A stretch of DNA of 64,000 bases from Salisediminibacterium beveridgei (GCF_001721685.1 NZ_CP012502.1:2108001-2172000); one strand, 5' to 3'. Positions 27,401 to 36,793 are shown, counted from the stretch's first letter. The notes: generated from the sequence alone by a model not told the origin. Translations and numbers: made by a program.

Positions 27401-29047
27401 CCCGATCGTCGTTGCGACCTGTGTCACAACTTCCTCTCGAATCGCATCAATCGGGGGGTTGGTTACCTGTGCAAACATTTGTTTGAAGTAGTTGTATAAA
27501 AGTTGCGGTTTTTTTGATAATACCGCAATTGGTGAATCATAGCCCATAGAGCCCACCGGATCTTTACCTCCGGAAACAAGGGGTTTCATGATCTTATCGA
27601 ATTCTTCATTTGTATATCCGTGAGCCAGTTGTTGTTCAATCAGTTCTTCTTTACTGAAACGGGCATCCGCGCCTTTACTTTTACGTTCCAGATCATCCAG
27701 GTGAAGAAGGTTGTCCTTCAGCCACTCCCCATAAGGTGCTTGATCAATGACTTCCTGCTTCAACTGATCATCGGGAATGATTTCACCTTTCTCCAGATCA
27801 ACCATCAGCATTTTTCCGGGCTCCAGTCGTCCTTTGAACATGACATCCTCTGAAAAGATATCCAGCGCTCCAACTTCTGAACCAAGAACAATCATTCCAT
27901 CTTTTGTAATATAATAACGTGCCGGTCTCAAACCATTTCGATCCAGACACGAAATAATCTGCTTTCCATTTGTAAAGGCCAGCGCCGCAGGACCATCCCA
28001 CGGTTCCATGACCGTACTGTGGTATTGATAGAAATTACGTTTATCATCAGGCATACGCGGATCGTTTGCCCAAGGTTCCGGCACCATCATCATTGCCGTG
28101 TGAGCAAGTGATCGCCCTGACAAATGCAGAAATTCAAATGCATTATCAAACATGGACGAGTCACTGCCTGTATGGTCAATAACCGGTTGAATTTTTTTGA
28201 GATCTTCTTCTGAGAAGTTTCCGCCATGAGCCGTTTTTTCTCTGGCGAACATCCAGTTTACATTGCCCCTGATCGTATTAAATTCCCCGTTATGAATTGT
28301 CATCCGGTTTGGGTGCGAACGTTCCCAGCTCGGGAACGTATTCGTAGAGAACCTAGAGTGGACAAATGCAAATGCCGATTTGAAATCCCGGTGATTTAAA
28401 TCAATATAAAATGAATCCAATTGTTCCGGGATAAGCATGCCTTTATAGACAATCGTCCTCGTGGACAAACTTGATAAATAAAAATCTTGACCACCTTCGA
28501 TTTCGAGCATTTCGATATCCATCCGGTTACGGATCACGTAAAGTTTACGTTCGAATGCATCTTGATTTTCCAGGTTTTCACTCGGCGTAATCACGACCTG
28601 ACGAATAAATGGTTTGGATTTTCTGGCAGTTTTTCCGACGAAGGAGTCATTTACCGGTACTGTTCGCCAACCCAGAACCCCTTGTCCTTCCTCTCTGATT
28701 ACTTCTTCAAAACGTTCCATGGTCTTTTTACGGACTTTATGATCTTTCGGCAAAAAGACCATGCCGACACCATACTCCCCTTCATCAGGCAATTCTAAAT
28801 CTTCTTTATGAAAGGCCTTCACAAAAAAATGGTGGGGAATCTGAGTCATCATCCCCGCTCCATCCCCTGTGCTCGTATCCGCAGACTGTCCGCCTCGATG
28901 CTCAAGATTGCAGAGTATCGTTACGGCGTTCTGGATAATATCATGCGATGAATGACCATCAATATGAGCAATCACTCCGATCCCGCAGGCCTCGTGCTCA
29001 TTCTCCGGCCGGTATAATCCCAAATGATCATGATGCTTCTGATTCAT
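24476..29047 (-). CDS. gltB: glutamate synthase large subunit
   Basis: 1523 aa (gltA in B. subtilis naming). It has an N-terminal class II glutamine amidotransferase domain, whose catalytic Cys21 in EACGIG becomes the N-terminus after propeptide removal. The central domain, the FMN barrel with the 3Fe-4S ligands CVMMRVCHLDTC, and the C-terminal beta-helix (GLSGGRIIL, GERFCVRNSGA) follow. The ATG at 29047 follows AAGGAGGAAACCGAT; the 20-codon upstream extension would sit before this site. No gltC regulator gene is adjacent, unlike B. subtilis. Confidence 0.96.
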   Translation of the reverse strand: MNQKHHDHLGLYRPENEHEACGIGVIAHIDGHSSHDIIQNAVTILCNLEHRGGQSADTSTGDGAGMMTQIPHHFFVKAFHKEDLELPDEGEYGVGMVFLPKDHKVRKKTMERFEEVIREEGQGVLGWRTVPVNDSFVGKTARKSKPFIRQVVITPSENLENQDAFERKLYVIRNRMDIEMLEIEGGQDFYLSSLSTRTIVYKGMLIPEQLDSFYIDLNHRDFKSAFAFVHSRFSTNTFPSWERSHPNRMTIHNGEFNTIRGNVNWMFAREKTAHGGNFSEEDLKKIQPVIDHTGSDSSMFDNAFEFLHLSGRSLAHTAMMMVPEPWANDPRMPDDKRNFYQYHSTVMEPWDGPAALAFTNGKQIISCLDRNGLRPARYYITKDGMIVLGSEVGALDIFSEDVMFKGRLEPGKMLMVDLEKGEIIPDDQLKQEVIDQAPYGEWLKDNLLHLDDLERKSKGADARFSKEELIEQQLAHGYTNEEFDKIMKPLVSGGKDPVGSMGYDSPIAVLSKKPQLLYNYFKQMFAQVTNPPIDAIREEVVTQVATTIGKEGSVVDATAESCRHITLSSPVLTDDELATLQQQEEPAFKSAVLSTLFSVEDGEGAMENRLEALFKEADEAIKSGAVFLTLSDKGLSKEYAAIPALLAVSGVHHHLIRQGNRTSVSILVETGETREVHHFATLLGYGAEAINPYLAFATLNDLIDRKELVKIHSKEAARQYVKAVTDGIMKVLSKMGISTIQSYRGAQIFQAIGIADHVIDRYFTRTASQIGGIDLSVMEHETVLRHQTAFQEFRGREKSLDAGDEFQWRKFGEDHQYNPQTIHYLQHACRQGDYQLFKKYSELLTNESKNLQSIRGMLRFKPGKPVPIDDVESVEDIVKRFKTGAMSYGAISQEAHEALAIAMNRLGGQSNSGEGGEDISRFTQDENGDSRRSAIKQVASGRFGVKSHFLVNADEIQIKVAQGAKPGEGGHLPGKKVYPWIAEVRGSTPGVELISPPPHHDIYSIEDLAELIHNLKNANPSARISVKLVSADGVGTIAAGVAKGRADLVLISGYDGGTGAAPRTSLKHAGMPWELGLSETHQTLLLNGLRDRIVVETDGKMMTGRDVAVAALLGAEEFGFSTAPLVVLGCVMMRVCHLDTCPVGVATQNPELRKKFIGTADSIENFMRYVAQEVREIMAELGFKTINDMVGRADMLEKNDEINHWKGKGLDFSRLLHMPKVPKYSSRYQTMEQDHGLDSSLDMQELIPFCEDALDHKVPVKGTFSIRNINRVTGTILGSEISKRYGLEGLPDNTIRLSFKGSAGQSFGAFIPNGMTLKLVGDANDYVGKGLSGGRIILRPSRKRTFIAEQNMIAGNVCFYGATSGEAYINGIVGERFCVRNSGANVIVEGTGDHACEYMTGGRVIILGSVGKNFAAGMSGGAAYVLHEADTPFEDQLNNDMVTMSTLSEGEELTMVYETIKRHIEHTYSDRGKDILRRWDELAGKIIRVVPKQYEQIQNRIQELIDDGQERKDAEMAAFEEYK

Positions 29048-29191
29048 ATCGGTTTCCTCCTTGACTGACTCGTACATATTTCTGTAAAACGATCTTAAAA
29101 TGATCAAGTTTAAAGCATTTCAGATTTCGCTCATTGTATCATGATCACGGAAAAGAATCTAACAATACTGACAATTCATCTTAAATGAGCA

Positions 29192-29233
29192 ACAAAAACA
29201 GACAACCAATCCAGCAGGTGAATCGATTGTCTG
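29192..29233 (-). terminator. terminator after the hydrolase gene
   Basis: On the minus strand CAGACAATC, loop, GGTTGTCTGTTTTTG. Confidence 0.8.
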
Positions 29234-29243
29234 CATTGATCGC

Positions 29244-31505
29244 CTATTCGTCTTCCGGGTACCAGTTCATCCAGTCGACCATGATTTTCGCTGGTCCATC
29301 CTCCACTTCAAGCAAGAAACTCTGGATAGCTGAAGGCTGGAAGCGCGGAGACTGTTCACGGAATTTCTCAAGAGGAAAATAATACACATGGAAAATCCCT
29401 TCAGTCGGATTGGTGTATTTATCCCCCCTCATTGTCTGATCCAGTTCAGGATAACGGGAATATTGAGAATAAATCGGCGGGTAAATGGCATGAATATCAT
29501 CGCTGCTGAGAGTTACCGTTTCACCGTTCGTCATAACGACTGAGAAATTCATTGTCAAAGAATCTTCCCACGGATTCGCAGAAATGCCATCATCCTCTAA
29601 TTCATGCCCCAGATTTGCCAGAGATACCCCGATAGCGCCACCCGCCTCAGGTAACCGGTTTTTTATTCTTGGAGACAATTCAGCCTCCCATACGCCTCCA
29701 GTTCTCGTTCCTAGAACCAGTCCTCGTGTAGCTTTCGTGTTTCCTGCACGGTCTTCAGCCTGTCTCACTTTTGTTTCGTAGAAACCCTCAAACCGAGATT
29801 CACCGCCTTCACGAAAGGCAAATTCATCCGTTCCTGCATCAAATGAGACAAGCGGTTTACTTTTTGAATTTTGATAGCGGGTCAGGTATCCAGAATCCGG
29901 CAACCAATCAGAACCAGAAGCTGCATCTTGAAAAAGAGCGATATAATCTCTTTTATCACGAATGGTCAAATCGAGAAATGCTGAGATAAAGACCTCTGAA
30001 GCCTGGCGTTGTTCCTCAGCACTCATCAAATGTTTGCGATTCAAAAACATTCCTCCGGGCAGACTCATATCTGCACGACCCCAGTCCGAATTGAATTGAC
30101 TATGGTTCCCTTCCGTTAGATATACACTGGCTTTGTGTATCATATTTTCGTTTGAAGACACATCCGTCCTCATAAACTGACGATCCCCTCTGAAATTATG
30201 AACATCCCCGTCGTGGGCACCGTGTATCGTCATATAGTTCACACCCGAAAGTCTGGGGCGTTTCTCATCGATTTGACGATCAGTTGGTGCAATGGCTATA
30301 ACCGATCTTAGATCAATCATTTCTATACCGTTCACCGAATCATCATCAGCAAAAAAACGCCCGTGGTCTGCTACCATACTGACTGCCTGTCCGCCTCTTG
30401 AGTGACCAATTAATGAAACCTGATCCAAGTCGAAATCACGAAATGCATGATCCGCTCCTGCGAGTTGGTGACGTTGAAATTCCAGTAAATGCTGCATCAA
30501 AATCCAAGGTCTGAGTAAATAATTTTCACTGGGGATCCCTGTATAACCTGAATAATTCAAAAAGTTTTGATCGACGGAAACAGCGGCATATCCCTTTTTG
30601 GCAAGCATTTCTCCGAGGTACTCGTAACCCTCATCAGAAAAATGCTCCATCCGATGATTTCCATGAACGATCAATACGACAGGAAATGGTCCCTCATCTG
30701 TATCCGGCATCCAAACCCGGCCATTCAGCGGGAGCGCTGACTCGTCAAATCCAAAGAAAAAAGTTCTGCTATCTGGCCAATCGTCAATGTAATGAGATCC
30801 ATCGACCGAACGTGTTTGGATTTCCATACCATGACGGAATTCATCCCTGTGTTGATCACCGCCGGATGCATAGGTGAAATGACGGATCGTTTCACTGCCA
30901 TTCTCTGCAGGATTCGAAACACTTTCAATCGGGGCCGCTTTCGAATGATCCATTGTAGATACAGGGTTCAAATCATCTGCCTGAGGGTTAAAAAAAACAA
31001 GAAAAACCATTGACGCTGCCGGGATCGCCAGTTTTCCTGAGCGAATTAAAATCGGGTCCTCTTTCGTTCGCGTCAAAATGATCAGACAAATCCCCAGTAG
31101 TAATCCAAATACAGCCCAACCGGCAGTCACGACATGAAGAAACAGCCCTTCAAGGTTTCCTTCTGAATATATACGCCAAACTACCCCATAAAATCCCGAA
31201 ACTGCTGCGATGGTTAACCGCGGTATGGGGAGATACAATAATGACAATAACGCTGCCAGCAGATAAATGCCTAGCCAATAAACTCCACTGAACACGAGAA
31301 TATGCAATAACATATCCACAGCCAAACCAAACCCTGATGGATTGCCCATCGCTGTCAGGATCATTACAATCAGCCCCGTTACAAAAAGTCCCAATGAAAG
31401 TTTGATTCCACCAGGATCAAAATGATTTGTCAACCTGATTCTGTTAAGAAACCATTGTTTAACAAGATGGCGCTTGCTGAAATGTTCCAACTCCTTTTGT
31501 ACCAT
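29244..31505 (-). CDS. membrane-anchored alpha/beta hydrolase of unknown substrate
   Basis: 753 aa. The first 190 residues hold about five membrane helices. A large domain presumed to be outside follows: an alpha/beta hydrolase (PFPVVLIVHGNHR, nucleophile elbow LIGHSRGGQAV, later HGAHDGD and EGNHSQF as candidate Asp/His). A C-terminal region of about 200 residues that looks beta-rich ends the protein. The nearest familiar folds are platelet-activating-factor acetylhydrolase or PET-hydrolase-like enzymes, but no substrate can be named. The ATG at 31505 follows GGGAGGCAGTGTCAGC. It begins 35 bases after msrA on the same strand and is likely in one operon with it. Confidence 0.75.
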   Translation of the reverse strand: MVQKELEHFSKRHLVKQWFLNRIRLTNHFDPGGIKLSLGLFVTGLIVMILTAMGNPSGFGLAVDMLLHILVFSGVYWLGIYLLAALLSLLYLPIPRLTIAAVSGFYGVVWRIYSEGNLEGLFLHVVTAGWAVFGLLLGICLIILTRTKEDPILIRSGKLAIPAASMVFLVFFNPQADDLNPVSTMDHSKAAPIESVSNPAENGSETIRHFTYASGGDQHRDEFRHGMEIQTRSVDGSHYIDDWPDSRTFFFGFDESALPLNGRVWMPDTDEGPFPVVLIVHGNHRMEHFSDEGYEYLGEMLAKKGYAAVSVDQNFLNYSGYTGIPSENYLLRPWILMQHLLEFQRHQLAGADHAFRDFDLDQVSLIGHSRGGQAVSMVADHGRFFADDDSVNGIEMIDLRSVIAIAPTDRQIDEKRPRLSGVNYMTIHGAHDGDVHNFRGDRQFMRTDVSSNENMIHKASVYLTEGNHSQFNSDWGRADMSLPGGMFLNRKHLMSAEEQRQASEVFISAFLDLTIRDKRDYIALFQDAASGSDWLPDSGYLTRYQNSKSKPLVSFDAGTDEFAFREGGESRFEGFYETKVRQAEDRAGNTKATRGLVLGTRTGGVWEAELSPRIKNRLPEAGGAIGVSLANLGHELEDDGISANPWEDSLTMNFSVVMTNGETVTLSSDDIHAIYPPIYSQYSRYPELDQTMRGDKYTNPTEGIFHVYYFPLEKFREQSPRFQPSAIQSFLLEVEDGPAKIMVDWMNWYPEDE

Positions 31506-31540
31506 GCTGACACTGCCTCCCGGTTGCTCATGTCTGAGAA

Positions 31541-32173
31541 TCACCACTTTAAGCGAGTGACAAGTGCAAGAAGTTCTTCACGCTCACTGCTGAATAGGTC
31601 ATCCTCTTTTATCATGTGGATCACTTCTGCTTTTGTCAAATATCCTTTAACAAGTGCATTCAGCTTTGCCGCAATTGTTGAACGTAACAGGGCAGCTTCA
31701 TCGCCAAAATAATCCACCAGCTCGTTCCATGATCTGCTTGCCTGCCTGAGAAAGTATTTTTGATGCCAATTCTCTGCCGGTGTAAATCGACCCGATTGTA
31801 TAATAATAGTCTCAATGATTCTGTTTTCAGATTCCATTAATCTCCTCTTACGATTTTCTGCCAAGCTGGTCTGCTGCTTACTCTGAGTGACAATCAATGA
31901 TTGATATTGCTTTCCGCCATAGCCGTGCAACTTTCCGGAATGCATCGTCCAGTAATGATGCAATAATGATTCATAACTGATTCTGTCCGGCTGGAAATGA
32001 ACCTTTACGACTTCCGTGTGATCGCCCATTTGTGCATATGTCGGAGACGAACTTAATCCACCTGCATAACCGACCTCTGTGCTCTGTACACCTTCAAGAT
32101 GACCGAACCGGCCATCGGGTCCCCAAAATCAGCCACTCCCAAAAATCGCAAATTCGCTATGATCATGCTTCAT
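31541..32173 (-). CDS. msrA: peptide methionine sulfoxide reductase A, probable selenoprotein (in-frame UGA)
   Basis: 210 aa if the in-frame TGA at 32129-32131 is read as selenocysteine (residue 15). Upstream of it the frame gives MKHDHSEFAIFGSG; downstream it gives FWGPDGRFGHLEGV, EVGYAGG, PTYAQMGDHTE. This is the normal MsrA active-site order, with U exactly where catalytic Cys of GCFW belongs. The ATG at 32173 has TTGGGGTGA seven bases upstream. Twelve bases after the UGA, GATGGCC-GGTTC-GGTCATC forms a hairpin with a GGU-containing loop, the spacing of a bacterial SECIS. No other Cys occurs. MsrA reduces methionine-S-sulfoxide. A nonsense mutation is the alternative; a start at 32029 would lack the active site. 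Confidence 0.82.
32098..32131 (-). promoter_or_regulatory. candidate bacterial SECIS element with its UGA
   Basis: On the minus strand: UGA, 12 bases, then a 7-bp stem GAUGGCC/GGUCAUC (one G-U pair) with loop GGUUC. SelB-bound elements of E. coli have an 11-base gap and a GGU loop. A bulged U as in fdhF is not evident. Confidence 0.7.
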
Positions 32174-32524
32174 TACAGTTCACCCCAATTTATCATCGAT
32201 GCGTCTGAAGACCTTACTGACGACGACGGATTGTTTATCGAACATTATGACAAATCATTTTCTGACATTTTGTCTACTTTATCCATTTTCCCTTTGCGTA
32301 TCAAGCAGAAACGCCAAAACCATATGCAAAAGATACCACACCAATAATTCGTAAACTCAATCAAGAGAGCCGTTCAGTCATTTGATCATCATGATCATTC
32401 TTATATCAAGACCGGTTTTATCCTCACCAAGTCTCTTCGTTCCAAGTGTTTCAATTACCGCTTGATTGTATAAGTCCAGCCCTGAAAACAAAAAAGTCTT
32501 TTGGCATTGGCGTGGAAAGCTGTT
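32174..32524. other. intergenic stretch between msrA and the GGDEF-EAL gene
   Basis: About 350 bases without a supported gene. Near 32248-32274 the bases TGACA and TGTC recur in direct and inverted order; no convincing promoter hexamer pair or terminator is seen. Confidence 0.4.
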
Positions 32525-34865
32525 TCACCAACCACGAACCAATCGTTCTGCACTTTCCTTCGACATCGGTTTATAAAAATAAAATCCTTGAAAATAATCA
32601 CACCCGCAACTTTTAAGAATGCTGACTTGATCTGAATTTTCTATCCCTTCAGCCACAACTTCCAAACCGATGTTATGAGCCATATCAATAATAGATCCGA
32701 TCATTTGGGCTGATTCGATTCCAGATTCAATATCTTCACTGAATGTCTTATCAATTTTAAGTGTATCAAGCGGAAATTGCCTTAAATAGCTCAGAGATGA
32801 ATACCCGGCACCAAAATCATCCAGTGCAATTCTAACACCATTCAATCGAAGTGTGTGCAATACATTCGTAATCTTTTCGACATCATCCGCAAGCACGCTC
32901 TCTGTGATTTCAAGCTCCAAAGAAGCCGGCTCAATATCTGCTTCTTGAATAATCGCTTTCACTTGCTCAGGAAAACTTTCCTGTTTGAGCTGAATTAAGG
33001 ATATATTAACAGAGATGATCAATGAATTATCGCCATCATTTTCCCACTGTTTAATACTTTGTACAGTTTTCCTCAGAATCCATTCCCCGTATTCAACAAT
33101 CATGCCTGTTTGTTCGAGAACAGGAATAAATACATCTGGAGGCACCGCACCAAACTTATGAGACTGCCACCGCATCAAGGTTTCAAATCCGCGGATCTGA
33201 TTGGATTGACTATTCATCAAAGGTTGAAAATTGATATGTATTTCCTCATAGTCAAAGGCATGCCTGAGGTGCGACTCGATCAAGACTAACCGGTTCATTT
33301 CATCTTTAATCTGATCATTAAACATCAGCCACTGATTTTTCCCATCGTTCTTTGACCTGTACATCGCCGTATCAACATTTTTCATCAATTCTTCATAAGT
33401 TGCACCGTGATCCGGATAGAGAACAATTCCTGCGCTGGCACTGATGAAATAGGAGACATCAGAAAAAACAACCGGATTCTTAACTGTATCCACGACAAGG
33501 TCAGCGAGTTCTTTTATGTTTTCACTCAACGGTTGTTCAATGACTGCTTCCTCAACGAGCATGACAAATTCATCTCCTCCTAATCTCGCGAGAACCGCAC
33601 CTTGAGGTTTAACTTTTTCCAACCGCTTTGCAATGTCCACCAGCACTTGATCACCTGCAAAATGACCGATCGAATCATTTTTTTTTGAAATGATCGAGAT
33701 CAAAGTAAATCATTGCAAATATTTTTGTATTTTGTTCGATGAGAGACGTAGCAACCTGTTCAAAATGAGTCCGGTTCGAGAGTCCTGTCAGCTGATCAAA
33801 AAAAGCAAGGTGTTCAATTTTTTCATCTTTCAGAAGTAATTCAGTGACGTCATGATGTTTAAACAACAGTAAATTGAGTTCTCCAGATTCTTTTTTTACA
33901 GGTGTGATAACGGAATGATAGGTTCGCAGGTTCCCTGTTATTTCATCATTGACTCTTGTAACAAATTGAAATGGTGTATTTGAGGACATTATTTTATCCA
34001 CGTGCCGGTGCATTTCTTTCAACAAAGGATAACGCTCTGCCAGTTTTGAAATCGGCTGATGGATAACACTTTCTTCTGTATCACCCAAAAAACGAATCAT
34101 CGCACTGTTTGCAGTGACCATTTCTCTATTCTTTGAAAGAGCATAAATCAGATCAGGAGTGTTTTCTATAATAGACCGGTATTGTTCCTCTTTCAGTTTC
34201 AGTGCTTCCCGGTTCACTGCAAGAGCTTCATATTGAAGGTGAAGCCGCTGATCGGATTCGACAAGTTCGTCATGTGTCTTTTTCAATTTGTTCATTTTGT
34301 CTACCAGGAACTGGTTCACCATCCATTGGGAAAAAATCATCAACCCGACAAAAAAGATAAATGCAACCAGCCTCGAAAGCATGGTCGTAATAGAAACGGA
34401 ATACTCTTCAACTGAAAATCCATAGGTCAGGATCCCGCTTACCCAAAAAGAATAGATCACAAGATATATAGAAAGTGACATCCCCATCCACCAGATCGTT
34501 TCTTTTCGAGAAAGTAAAAGCATCGCTGTATAGGAAGCACCTACATAAAACAGAATGGACAAGCCGATCATACCGTAAGTCAAACTGCTGACAACACCTG
34601 TTGCAAACAGCACGGAGATCACAATATACGCACGAAACTGAAACGGGATCTTTACTCCTCGTCCGTAAATAATCAATAAAAGGATATACAAGATCAGAAC
34701 AGGGTACGTCATTTGAATGGAACCGAGAATCCATTCATTTATAAAATTGACCACGATAAAAATCAAACCCACTGCTAAAATGGATAATAAAATTCGTTGC
34801 AACAACGTTTCTCTGATTTCTTCCATCGATGACTCAATCACCGGATCCTGTATCTTCAAACTCAT
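32525..34865 (-). pseudogene. GGDEF-EAL cyclic-di-GMP signalling protein split by a frameshift at A9
   Basis: The 5' part (34865-33675, 396 aa) has five or six membrane helices, a PAS domain (YRSIIENTPDLIYALSKN) and the start of a GGDEF domain, ending IYFDLDHFKKK then TGA. The 3' part begins in another frame at the same spot with NDSIGHFAGD and holds ARLGGDEFVML and a full EAL domain (GFETLMRW, DDFGAG). The break is a run of nine A at 33678-33686. Eleven A would restore an intact protein of about 780 aa with the normal FKxxND spacing; eight A would also restore the frame. Active motifs are intact, so slippage or phase variation is possible. The ATG follows AGGAGGCAGTGATT. Confidence 0.85.
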
Positions 34866-35520
34866 AATCACTGCCTCCTGCATTGATAAACAAATGTATG
34901 CATTTCAAAATAGCTCGATGTTCCAAATTATCTATGACTTATGATTTTGTAGTATGTTGAAAAAGCTAAAAGGGATTGATTCGAATAGTATGTGATAAAT
35001 AAATATACTATAGATGTGTTGTTATTTCATCAACCCTTCTCTGAAATGTATTTATGTTATTCAGTTTGCATGCCGCTCAGCATTGAGGAAACAAGTCTGA
35101 AGAACAAATAAAAGCATTCTACCCAAAACACTGGATAAACATGGATTTCCTCTACAATCTCGAGAGTATTTCCACCATAGGAGAGGAACCCACTTTCATG
35201 TCGCAAAAACTACGAAGTCTGTTCAACTCTTTAAATCAAGAATAAAGAAATGGAACTTGAACTACCGCTAGACGAGAGCCTTAGTTGCACATAAGCTCTA
35301 ACCCTTTAACGCAATTTGTTGTCTTCCAGGGGAGTATAAAACCAAGACACCGCTCTCAGTATTACGGTCAGCGTTTTCATAATTAATATACGCAACTACA
35401 TTGGTTCTAATCGGAATTGTCAGTAATTCGTCACATGAACGATGCAAATCAATTTCATGGAGAATGTAAGATTAGAGTAGTATTTATTTGAATAAGTCAC
35501 ATTACCGGAGGCAAACAACC
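34866..35520. other. 655-base stretch without a clear gene
   Basis: AT-rich. A short open plus-strand frame near 35090-35245 (reading ...FYPKHWINMDFLYNLES...) has no start or ribosome site and may be the remains of a decayed gene; a transposase fragment is possible but not shown. Near 34975-35002 a small TAGTAT/ATACTA hairpin occurs. The promoter of the radical SAM gene should lie in the last 150 bases. Confidence 0.4.
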
Positions 35521-36678
35521 ATGACAAATCATCCGAAACATCCTCATGGGTCCACTCATCCTCACAGTGCGATAGACTACAGTCAGAATCCTTTTATCGT
35601 CATCTGGGAGGTTACCCGCGCCTGTGAGCTGAGGTGCCTGCACTGCAGGGCAGATGCACAAACAGAATCCCATCCAGATGAACTGAATCATGAAGAAAGT
35701 TTGCAATTGATCGATGACATTTACGAGATGGATAATCCAATGCTTGTTTTTACCGGTGGTGATTGTATGATGCGTGAAGATTTATTTGAACTCGCAGACT
35801 ACGCCGTCCAAAAAGGGATGCGCGTCTCCATGACACCGAGTGCAACTGATAATGTTACAAAAGAGAAAATGCAACGAGCGAAAGATGTTGGTTTATCGCG
35901 ATGGGCATTCAGTCTCGATGGGCCCACAGCGGAAATACACGATCACTTTAGAGGAACGTCCGGATCATTCGAGCTCACCTTGGAAAAAATTCAATACCTG
36001 AAATCACTGAACATGCCTCTGCAGATTAATACAGTGATCTCCACATATAATGTTCATGCCCTTGAAGAAATGGCAGCTCTCGTCGAGGAACTCGATGTTG
36101 TCATGTGGTATATTTTCATGCTCGTCCCAACAGGCAGAGGACAATTAGATGCCTGCCTGACTCCGCAGGAACACGAGAACGTGTTTAAATGGTTGTATGA
36201 ATTGAACAAAACATCCAACTTCGATATTAAAACAACAGCAGCTCAACACCACAGAAGAGTTGTCATTCAACAGAAAGCAAAAGAAAAACTCATTGAAAAA
36301 GGTGCCATACACTATCAGGATTCCATTTCTGATACCGCATCCGAAGTTGATGGTTTAAAGCGGGCACCTAAAGGCGTAAACGATGGGAACGGTTTTATCT
36401 TTATTTCTCATACCGGTGAGGTCATGCCGAGTGGTCTGCTTCCCATTCCGGTTGGGAATGTAAAAGAACAGCCCTTGAAGACCATTTACCGTGAATCCAC
36501 AGTATTAAAAGAACTGAGAAACCCGGATTTATACAAAGGGAAGTGCGGCGTGTGTGAGTACCGATTCGTTTGTGGCGGATCACGTTCAAGAAGTTACGCC
36601 GTTACTGGTGACTATCTAGAGAGCGAACCCTTCTGCATTTACGTTCCTAAGAAATGGTCAGATCTTCAAAAAAGTTGA
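35521..36678 (+). CDS. radical SAM/SPASM protein (TIGR04053-like)
   Basis: 385 aa. The radical SAM cluster motif is CELRCLHC (about residues 37-44), which binds 4Fe-4S and S-adenosylmethionine. The C-terminal SPASM part has CGVCEYRFVCGG and a last Cys in SEPFC. The N-terminus is His-rich (HPKHPHGSTHPH). The overall pattern, with VSMTPSATDN and WAFSLDGPTAEIHDHFRG, fits the TIGR04053 family, which is distantly related to heme-modifying AhbC/NirJ enzymes; function unknown. The usual GGDP motif reads GGDC here. The start follows CGGAGGCAAACAACC. No precursor peptide or partner gene is adjacent. Confidence 0.82.
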   Translation: MTNHPKHPHGSTHPHSAIDYSQNPFIVIWEVTRACELRCLHCRADAQTESHPDELNHEESLQLIDDIYEMDNPMLVFTGGDCMMREDLFELADYAVQKGMRVSMTPSATDNVTKEKMQRAKDVGLSRWAFSLDGPTAEIHDHFRGTSGSFELTLEKIQYLKSLNMPLQINTVISTYNVHALEEMAALVEELDVVMWYIFMLVPTGRGQLDACLTPQEHENVFKWLYELNKTSNFDIKTTAAQHHRRVVIQQKAKEKLIEKGAIHYQDSISDTASEVDGLKRAPKGVNDGNGFIFISHTGEVMPSGLLPIPVGNVKEQPLKTIYRESTVLKELRNPDLYKGKCGVCEYRFVCGGSRSRSYAVTGDYLESEPFCIYVPKKWSDLQKS

Positions 36679-36755
36679 AGAACGCTGGCTTATCGAGGGG
36701 GCAGTCGCATTGGACTTGATCCTCGATTCATTTAGCGTTTTTGAATTCCCGATAA

Positions 36756-36788
36756 TAAAAAATATGCCACCTGCATCATGCAGGTGGC
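36756..36788 (-). terminator. terminator after the 82-aa gene
   Basis: On the minus strand GCCACCTGCA, loop, TGCAGGTGGC followed by ATATTTTTTA. Confidence 0.85.
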
Positions 36789-36793
36789 AGTTT

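Noticed and set aside
31541..32029. MsrA read as a 162-aa protein starting at Met 32029
   Set aside because: That start lacks a good ribosome site and drops the catalytic motif; the frame with the UGA gives a complete MsrA with a ribosome site.
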